Positions 56,410 to 64,000 of a DNA stretch of 64,000 nucleotides are shown piece after piece. Both the position numbers and the translations under genes were made by a program. The notes below the pieces were generated by a model that did not search any database, was not told the origin of the DNA, and worked only from the letters and a program-made list of their open reading frames with translations. Origin of the DNA: Lumnitzera littorea (Eukaryota > Streptophyta > Magnoliopsida > Myrtales > Combretaceae); contig JAMXBB010000009.1 in NCBI GenBank assembly GCA_024138015.1, positions 43,514,464 to 43,578,463 on the forward strand, read 5' to 3'. Every line of letters starts with the position of its first letter. The stretch's first letter is position 1.

Positions 56410-56954
56410 GAAAACACTAAAGGTATACATAAAACATGAAGATTCATTAAATTAAAATAATAGAATGTAATAAAGCCTTAGAATTTCCCTAATATGCTTA
56501 ATTTGACTCAATTGTGATTAATTACCTTAATTACACCTGAAATCCTAACCAACCTTCATTACATCTTAATTATCAACAAGATAAGCTTAATTAAGAAGAA
56601 AAGACGAGGGGATTAGTTAAAGAAACAAAGGACAATGCCATTTTAGAGGACAAGACTATACCAAAAATGGCTAAAAGCAAACCTAGTACAAGGATACAAT
56701 TTGGAACCATGTATTATTAACCCCATTTAGCCCCACATTATCCCCTCTCTCTCTCTCTTAATGCCATTGGGCAATAACCCCACCCCCATTTTGATTTTCA
56801 TTTCATTTTCACCTCACTTTATTCCTCACAAATCATTGTCATAACAATCTCTAAAAACTACTCTCAAACATCACCCCAAAAACTAACTTATTGGCTACCC
56901 CTTGTACCTTTACCATTGGCTACCACCACTCCACCAAACCACTAGCCACCCCCC

Positions 56955-57337
56955 NNNNNNNNNNNNNNNNNNNNNNNNNNNNNNNNNNNNNNNNNNNNNN
57001 NNNNNNNNNNNNNNNNNNNNNNNNNNNNNNNNNNNNNNNNNNNNNNNNNNNNNNNNNNNNNNNNNNNNNNNNNNNNNNNNNNNNNNNNNNNNNNNNNNNN
57101 NNNNNNNNNNNNNNNNNNNNNNNNNNNNNNNNNNNNNNNNNNNNNNNNNNNNNNNNNNNNNNNNNNNNNNNNNNNNNNNNNNNNNNNNNNNNNNNNNNNN
57201 NNNNNNNNNNNNNNNNNNNNNNNNNNNNNNNNNNNNNNNNNNNNNNNNNNNNNNNNNNNNNNNNNNNNNNNNNNNNNNNNNNNNNNNNNNNNNNNNNNNN
57301 NNNNNNNNNNNNNNNNNNNNNNNNNNNNNNNNNNNNN
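56955..57337. other. Assembly gap (383 N)
   Basis: A run of N bounded by a C-run on the left and a (CA)n microsatellite on the right. The true length and content are unknown. Open frames crossing it are artefacts. Confidence 1.
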
Positions 57338-57358
57338 CCCCACACACACACACACACA
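57338..57358. repeat. (CA)n microsatellite at the gap edge
   Basis: CACACACA repeated directly after the N run. A further ACACACACAC lies near 57384. It probably caused the assembly break. Confidence 0.9.
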
Positions 57359-59959
57359 CCTCACTTCCCTCATAATCTCATGACACACACACACAAAAAG
57401 GAGGACCATAACATCTTCACTTCAGGAAGTTAACTACTCTCAATTTCTTTAGTCATTCACTTAGAATCATGTAGGATTTATGCATGATACATACACACTT
57501 GTAAACATACATGTTTTAGAGTTTTAAGACAATAACATGAATGGTCATTTTAAGGCAACGCACATATTACACTTGGAAGTTCAAGTATCATCACCATTAT
57601 GTGATAAAGTTTAGTGGTTAGTAAGTTCTATTAACAAATCAATAAGAAAGTCCATGAAACCATATATACATGAGCATACCGCTACCCTCATTAAGGATTT
57701 TCCAACTTGTTTTCATCACATTTGATAGACAACAAACCTACACTAAGTGAAAACATGTTTTAGATTGTAGAAAGAGCACTAAAATGAATGATGTATGGAA
57801 AATGAAAAGGAGACCCTAAAAACCACTTTGGCCACCACTTGAAGGGTGGATTGAGGTCTAAATTTTGGTTTATTAGCTTGATGATGTGATTAGTTAGTAT
57901 TAAGTATGGACTACGGTATGATTAATCAAGTTAAGTATGATAATGGTGAGTTAATGATCTAAACTAACTTAGTTATTAATTAAAGGCTTAAGAATAGTGT
58001 TAAAAGCCTTATTAACAAGAAGAACCAAATCTAGAACATTCCTAAAATGGACTAAACTTAAAGTACAAAGTAGGCTTAGGCCTAAAAAGATGAATTGAAT
58101 TGGGCTTAAGGCCTTAAAGTGCAAAACAAGCCCAAAAAGAAATAAAATTTAGGCCATAAAAAGTAATGACCAAATCTAAAACCAAAAATGAAAAGCTCAT
58201 TAATTAAAATTTAAAAGGCCCGAGAAGTCTTAAGGCTCATCCAAGACATCCTTCACAAACCCTTTAATAAGTTAAAGCTCTAAACTAGTGAAAAGAGTTT
58301 ATTTACACCCACTAGAGCAATAATAAGGCCCAAAAAGAGAACTATTAAATTTGGATAGAAAATTTAACCTTAAAATACTTAAATAAAAGCCCAAGAAGTC
58401 AAGTATAAGACCTAATACCAAAAACTAGGCTTAAAGCTAGGCACAAACCCTAAAATAGTTAAACTAACCTATTGACCAACAAACTTAATTGACCTAAACC
58501 AAAGCCTTATAAGCCAAATACATAAAAAGGACTTCATCAAATGAAAGAACACTTTAAAACAATGAAATATAACTATAAGATCATTAAAAACAAACTTAAA
58601 ATAAAAAAAAATTATCACCAAAATACAAAAAAAAAAAATAAAAGAAAAAGGTTTAGGACAAGAAGGTCTAACTAAGTAGTATAGGATACAATTCTTATGT
58701 ACTTAATTATAATCTTCAGGTGAAGTGGACTAAAGATCAACTCAATTGAGGATTATTGGGATTGCTAGACACTATGGTTGAATGAGTATAGCAATTCTTA
58801 TCTTATCTTGTTTGTGTTTCTAATATAGTGCATTAATTAATTATATATATGCAAAATGGTTATGCTAAAGATTGGGTTGTGTGTATGTGCTTGGATTGGT
58901 TGTAGTTATCGTAAAATATGATAATATATCTAAACTGAGAACTGGTTATTACATTAGTAAATATGGCCTTAGAGTGTTTGTCATATATATTTGGTAGGTC
59001 ACCTGCAAACTAAAATAATAATTATTCTACTTTAATATGAACCAGTCATGCATCGCATGTTTATGCATTAATAAAGAAAGGGCATCAGCACTATACAAGG
59101 GAGTGAGAGATCATGCATGCTAGATCTGTATTTATGTATGTTATTGTTGTATTGTATGACATACTCGTATGACATGTTTTTACCTTAATCTTTAGAGTTT
59201 ACTTAGCTCTAGGGAGTGCTACCCTCTACTTGAAGCCAAGCTGTATCCACTACTTTGGGTCTACCGAGAGAAGATGATATCCAATTGAACAATAGATGTA
59301 GAGACCCAAGTCCTAACGTGCCTAAATACTTACAACCTAAGCAACGATGGGCATAAAACCGTGCTTTACATAATTGCTAGCAGGCTATGTATAATGTGTG
59401 CATTTCATATGCTTGCCTGCATTGTATATGCATGTTTAAAAAACTTGCTTGAAAATTGTTCGTCGGTAGGATAGAAAGGTTACTCACTAAGCAATTGTTG
59501 CTTTCCCCCTTATAGTTTACTATTGTAACACAACTTATGGCTAAAGCCAAGCTATGAGATGCCGGAGGTTATTATCAGATGCTTTGAGATAGTCAAAGGG
59601 AAGATAAGAGCATAAGTGAACATTTATATTATGCTTGGACTCTTTGGTATCACCTTTTTTATATTTCTAAAGAGTTTGTAGTAACTAGATTGTTAGTTTC
59701 TTTATTATAGCTTATATGACATAATTAAGGGGAAATTGTTCACCCTACTCTTTATGCTATCTAATCTTATGTGATAAACTTTTAATTGTATGCCTTAACA
59801 CTACTTTGTACTCATCTCTCCAAAGGATGCTAGAGTTATGTTGATGCCTTGTGTAGTATGATGATGGTTCCTAATCAATAATGGCAATGGTCTTGAATCT
59901 TCCTGTAGTATATAGTGGTACTACCACAACTTAGCTGGCTCTCAGGTTGTGACACTTCT

Positions 59960-60690
59960 AGCCAGGCATAATGAAAGATGTCCATCATTTATTGGAGAGG
60001 TGTTCGGTGTGCAAGAAGGCCAAGGAGAAGAAGTAGCCCTATGAGGACTGCATACCTTTGCTAATACCCAGCTAACCTTGAATTGACTTGAACATGAACT
60101 TTGTGCTCAAGCTACCACAAAATACTCAACGACATGAATTTATTATGGTCATAGTAGATCGATTCGATAAGATGGTCCACTTCATCCCATGTCAGAAGAC
60201 CTATGATGCTTTACATATTGCTAACCTTTTTATGTAGGAGATTGTGTGACTTCATTGAGTTTCCCAAAGCATCATCTTACATCAAGACCTGAAGTTTGCT
60301 AACTTCTTTTAAAGGACACTATGGCAAAGACTCAAGATAAAATTGATATTTAATACTTCTTATCAGCCTCAAATAAACAAATAAATTGAAGTAGTGAATA
60401 AGACTCTCTTTGTTGCGAGCTACAGTAGGTAAGAACTTACACAACTTAGACATATACTTGCCTATTATGGATTTTGGCTATAACAAGTCCACTCATAGTT
60501 CTATCATCTAGTCTCCATTTGAGGTTGTCTACTACATTAGCTTGACCTTACCTATGAGAATGATAGCCAAGCCAGTAGCCAAGGACAAAAGCCTTAAAGG
60601 ATGTAGCAAATTGAGGACTTCATCAGAAAATAGGGAGTAGCTTACTTGAATAGTAACCAAATAGAAGGAGATTGAAAATAGAAGAAGGAA
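59960..60690 (+). pseudogene. Element H integrase, Cys half of zinc finger and catalytic core
   Basis: Continues the integrase after LTR K: PGIMKDVHHLLERCSVCKKA (59960-60020), with the CxxC pair kept. Then follow DLNMNFVLKLP (first Asp, about 60075), MVIVDRFDKMVHFIPCQKTY (about 60148), ILHQDLKFANFF (second Asp, about 60272) and IEVVNKTLF (Glu, about 60387). The three catalytic residues can be placed, but stops and frame changes are many. Confidence 0.85.
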
Positions 60691-60699
60691 GGTCATGAG

Positions 60700-60943
60700 T
60701 TTCTAACCAAAGGACTAGGTGTAGTTGTACCTTAGTAAGGATTGGTTTTCAAACCATAAGAACCATAAGTTGCTGCCTCAAGCTAATGGACCCTTCAAGA
60801 TCAAGAAGAAGATCAGTGATAATGCCTACGAGTTAGATCTATTAGAAGGGTATGGTGTATCTCCCTCATCCAATGTATCTAATATGACCCTTTCACTCTC
60901 GAATGAAGCTAAGCCCTACATTTTGAGGTCAAATCTTCAATAA
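60700..60943 (+). pseudogene. Element H integrase C-terminal domain
   Basis: The open frame 60725-60943 reads YLSKDWFSNHKNHKLLPQAN, GPFKIKKKISDNAYELDLLE, then FNV-like SSNVSNMTLSL and ends ILRSNLQ-stop. This is the end of a chromovirus pol (GPF..N.NAYELDLP pattern). No chromodomain follows before the stop. Confidence 0.85.
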
Positions 60944-63641
60944 CCCAAGGAAACTAATGGGAATTTGACTTTCCTCACTACTAACTCAACATAATCCTAA
61001 TCGCTACTAATTTCCTCATAAACCTAACTAACCTCTGAACAGACGATGCCAAGCTTTGGGCTAATTGCTCATGGTTAATTTCGTGGACTCTAAGGCATAG
61101 CTAATCAAATACTAGTAATTGTAGCATCACTTCTTTGTCTATCTTTGTAGGCGCTAGCCAACACCTAAAGGATACATGTTTTGATAATGGATAGTAGACA
61201 TTGTCCTTGCATGGTTAACAAATCACGATTCTACTATTCATTTGAATGTGTAGAATTATAGAAAATTGTACAAAACCACTAAAATAGCAAGCTTGTAAAA
61301 TCATATATTAAAATTCATAATTCCACCAAAATTCTACATTAAGATTACTTCATATCCATCTTGACTAAGAAAAACATCGTAAAATCATAAAATTGCATAA
61401 TTGACTTGCAATTTTGATAACTATAGTTCTATGAAGATTTTCTCCTATTTTTTCTTTTGCACCCTGATTACTATACATGTAGTTCCTCTTTTCAAATATA
61501 TCCTTTTAGTCTTTCCCCTTTTGGGTTTATTGCCCTAATTAGTAGCTTTGTAAAGACCTTGTAAAATGTAGATCAATCATCTTCGCCATCTTAATACTGA
61601 GTTTATTACTTTTTTTGTAAGCTTATGCTTCAATCCCATCCGTCACTCTTATCTAGTTCCCTTTGGCAAGGAACTAATGACAAGTACCCTACCTTTACCC
61701 TCATGCATCATATGGAATGGCCGAAGTGGGTCCATTTGCAAGCCTTAGTGCTTCATATCCTTAGCTTGGCTTTTGATTATTGCTAGCTTCCATCTTCTAT
61801 TTTCATCTCTACGAGAAGGATCCACTGTCACATTTAGTAAGCCCTAGTCATTATTGAGCATCCTAGGCACATCATCATGTACCTAAGAATTCTCTTTAGT
61901 AAGTATTCTTAACCTTAAACCATTGATGAACTTTAGGCTACACTAAAAGCCACACTGACATTTAAGAGTTCCATCACACTATTAAATGATATGTTACTTA
62001 CATCTTAAGTTATTATTCTCTTTGGTCTAGTTTGTCTCTTTATTCATCAAGTTTGCATTTCATCTCGAAGAGAAAAGATAATGCACAAAGTGAGTTTGTG
62101 AATTGAAAGTACTAAAATTTTGATCTATGGACTACATCCAATATGTCAATCTGGTTTAAGGTTCAAAACTAGAGATTTAACAAAAGAATTGCGTAAAGAC
62201 TTCCTTAAAGGCATATGTGATACTAAGGATTATGTGATTTTTCCAAATCCCACTTAGATTGAGCCTTAGACTTTTGCTCATTTCTCTCTTTTTTTTTATA
62301 GTGATGACAATCTTGTTCACGTCTTTCTTTTTTGCTTTATTAATTTGTATTTCTCGATAATAATTTGATTAAACCCAATTCATTTCATTCCCTTTCCAAG
62401 TTGCATAGTATTAATTCAACATTTTTAGTAATTTTTGCTCCTATGGGTGATGATGTAACATGAAAAGTAGCTATGATAAGGAACATGAAAACTAAGATAT
62501 GCCATGATGTTGTGATGTTAAACATGATCCAGTCTGAATGGAGATTATAATTTCATTAGGTACCATAGATCCTACCTCGATGTGTTATAAGTTTAAGGAT
62601 GGTTAGATTTAATAAGTAGGAGCAATGATGAAAGTTGTGAGGGCATAAAAATAGTTTAGTAATATCTATAAATAATAGGTTAAAATGGTTGTAGGTAGAG
62701 TCATTGTGGTTAATTATGGTTTAAACAATGCCGTATTGAAGTGTAGGCAATTAGGGACTTGATCAATTTTGAGGGTACACTGCCAAATCTTACATGGTTA
62801 GTTTATTTAAATTCTATATATAGAGGAAGCAAAAGCTGGGGCAACTTAAGATTACTCAGAATAAGACATTGAGTATCCTCGATTATGTTCACATAAACAT
62901 TAGAGGCCTCGATATGTAATATTAAGGAAGAGACTTTCATTAGTTACTTATCAATAAAGTTTTAGGTATATTCTCTACTACACAAGTAAGAAATTTTTTA
63001 GGTAAGGTGCACAAGTAAGAAATTGTTCCTCAAGTTTAATATAAGTGGACCACCAAACTATAAAGAAGGCGCAATGCCTCATATTAGATGGTGAAACAAA
63101 ATGCAACGATCTAGTGTTATGAAATTTTGAGAAGAAAACCCTATAATGATGCAATAAGAGTAAATGGGAGTAGAGTTAGAAGAATTAGGTGTTTTGGATT
63201 GTGTTTAGGGCTTATAAAGAATTTCTTAATAGATGGAATAAGTAAATCTCACCAATTGATAAACAAGTCATTACCACTAAGGTTGTAGAGTTCAAAAGTT
63301 TAAATAAGGTTGCTATCACCAGATAATTGGTATTTGTTAAGAAAATTTTGATGTTGTCGAGCTCTCTAACGAAAGTGCAAACAACTACAAAAAACATTGC
63401 ATCCACAATCAATTGCACTAATAATAATAAGCCAATCATTTGGGTGGAGCTAAGACTAATTGTACTGATGACAATACATATACAAAAAATAATGATGTAG
63501 ATGATATCACAGGTTGGCTCAAGATGAGCCCTAAAGAAACTATCATATTACAATTAGTATCATAAAATGCTCTAAAAATTATTATACTTTGCTTCTTATA
63601 GTCTCTTTTATTCTAATTCATTTAAGGTTAACTTAAAATTA

Positions 63642-63786
63642 GGCATGATAAATGGGCGGCCCACATGCCTTTACCTCTCTACAAATTGTATGTCTGGTAT
63701 GCTCGTGTTGAGTTTAATGTGTCCACATGCCTAAGGCCCATTTATTCTCACATGCCGCCCATGTGCTACCCATTTATTCATATGCC
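63642..63786. repeat. Imperfect inverted repeat, MITE-like
   Basis: GGCATGATAAATGGG at 63642-63656 faces CCCATTTATTCATATGCC at 63769-63786, with several ACATGCC and CCCATTTAT motifs between. No target duplication was evident. Confidence 0.35.
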
Positions 63787-63915
63787 ACCGACGTATCTTT
63801 AGATGGGCTTGGTAGTTTATGGCATATTTGTTATTTTGAGTTTTAGATATTTATCAATGCAAATTTTACTATTATTACACATTAATACGCTAAATTAGAT
63901 AAATAATGATGTTTA

Positions 63916-63941
63916 AAAAATTAAATAAATAAATAAATAAA
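63916..63941. repeat. (AAAT)n simple repeat
   Basis: AAATAAATAAATAAAT run. Confidence 0.85.
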
Positions 63942-64000
63942 TATTCCAATTTCGTAGGTAATTTACACAAGTACAATTGACACAATATAGCATGGAAAAA

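Larger units (their letters stand above)
56012..59954 (+). mobile_element. Solo LTR K (Tekay/Del-like), with assembly gap
   Basis: Starts TGCAAACCTCACGGG and ends GGTTGTGACA, flanked by CTTCC/CTTCT. It splits the integrase of H between the His and Cys halves of its zinc finger. No PBS or coding region lies inside, so it is a single LTR of roughly 3.9 kb, subject to the true gap size. The TGTGACA end is shared with LTR D, and TGACA with J. It includes a telo-box cluster (56146-56409), (CT)n at about 56743-56758, the N run and (CA)n at 57340-57358. Confidence 0.82.
60944..64000. other. No gene recognised; decayed AT-rich sequence
   Basis: I see no protein motif on either strand and no partner for the proposed H LTR. 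The minus-strand frame 63212-63439 is hydrophobic and isolated. An imperfect inverted repeat lies at about 63642-63786, and an (AAAT)n run at about 63916-63941. Confidence 0.5.

Noticed and set aside
56891..57433. Five open frames of 145-180 codons on both strands
   Set aside because: They exist only because the N run has no stops; the real flanks are low-complexity CA-rich DNA.

Overview
This window is eukaryotic, AT-rich, transposon-packed DNA, almost certainly from a flowering plant (probably a eudicot) and of the pericentromeric or otherwise heterochromatic kind. The reasons are long LTR retrotransposons with plant-type primer-binding sites, Ty3/gypsy chromovirus and Tat-type proteins, a SIRE/Maximus-like copia LTR, and coding frames that are all broken by stops. 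I found no intact host gene, rRNA, tRNA, CRISPR array or bacterial feature. There is one assembly gap, a run of N at 56955-57337. Element letters A-K below are mine. Family names come from motif recognition and were not checked by any search.

Left and centre (about 1-46700) form a nested stack. The oldest layer is element E, a minus-strand Tekay/Del-like chromovirus. Its 3' LTR is at about 10143-13485. Its pol is read right to left in pieces: integrase C-terminus and integrase (13560-14830), RNase H (15080-15577), RT C-terminal half (27677-28140), RT N-terminal half (31518-31850), protease (32060-32400), gag (32795-33905). Then come its leader, PBS (44491-44503) and truncated 5' LTR (to 46701). 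Younger insertions split E. B (15583-27671, minus, perfect GAGTC target duplication) sits between RT and RNase H. Solo LTR J (28146-31512) sits inside RT. C (34262-43313, plus, Tat-like) sits in the E leader and itself carries D, a truncated minus-strand element with a 3.07-kb LTR (37973-41043). A copia-like LTR, I (minus), replaces the left end of E, and it is split by A (518-9426, plus, a large non-coding LTR element).

A and B look like relatives. They share the same unusual PBS (TGGCGACTCC type), the same PPT core (AAAGAGG.. followed by CAGC), homologous leaders, LTRs of 2.1-2.7 kb, and tandem-repeat arrays just inside the 3' LTR (78-bp units in A, 84-bp units in B). A has no recognisable protein. 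B keeps only a short, broken gag. Element C carries, besides its own gag-pol, an antisense reading region upstream of its 3' LTR that resembles the 'putative gypsy type transposon' (Transposase_28) domain. I regard this as the most interesting coding signal here.

Right part (46700-64000): an Athila/Tat-like LTR (G, about 47390-49045), a solo SIRE-like copia LTR with a perfect target duplication (49809-51230), and element H, a plus-strand chromovirus whose gag-PR-RT-RNase H-integrase runs from about 52514 to 60943. Its integrase zinc finger is split by another solo LTR, K (56012-59954), which contains the gap. After 60943 I recognise no gene. All coding frames carry many TAG/TAA/TGA stops at tryptophan, glutamine or arginine positions, and LTR differences are mostly transitions, as expected of long-methylated, decaying DNA.
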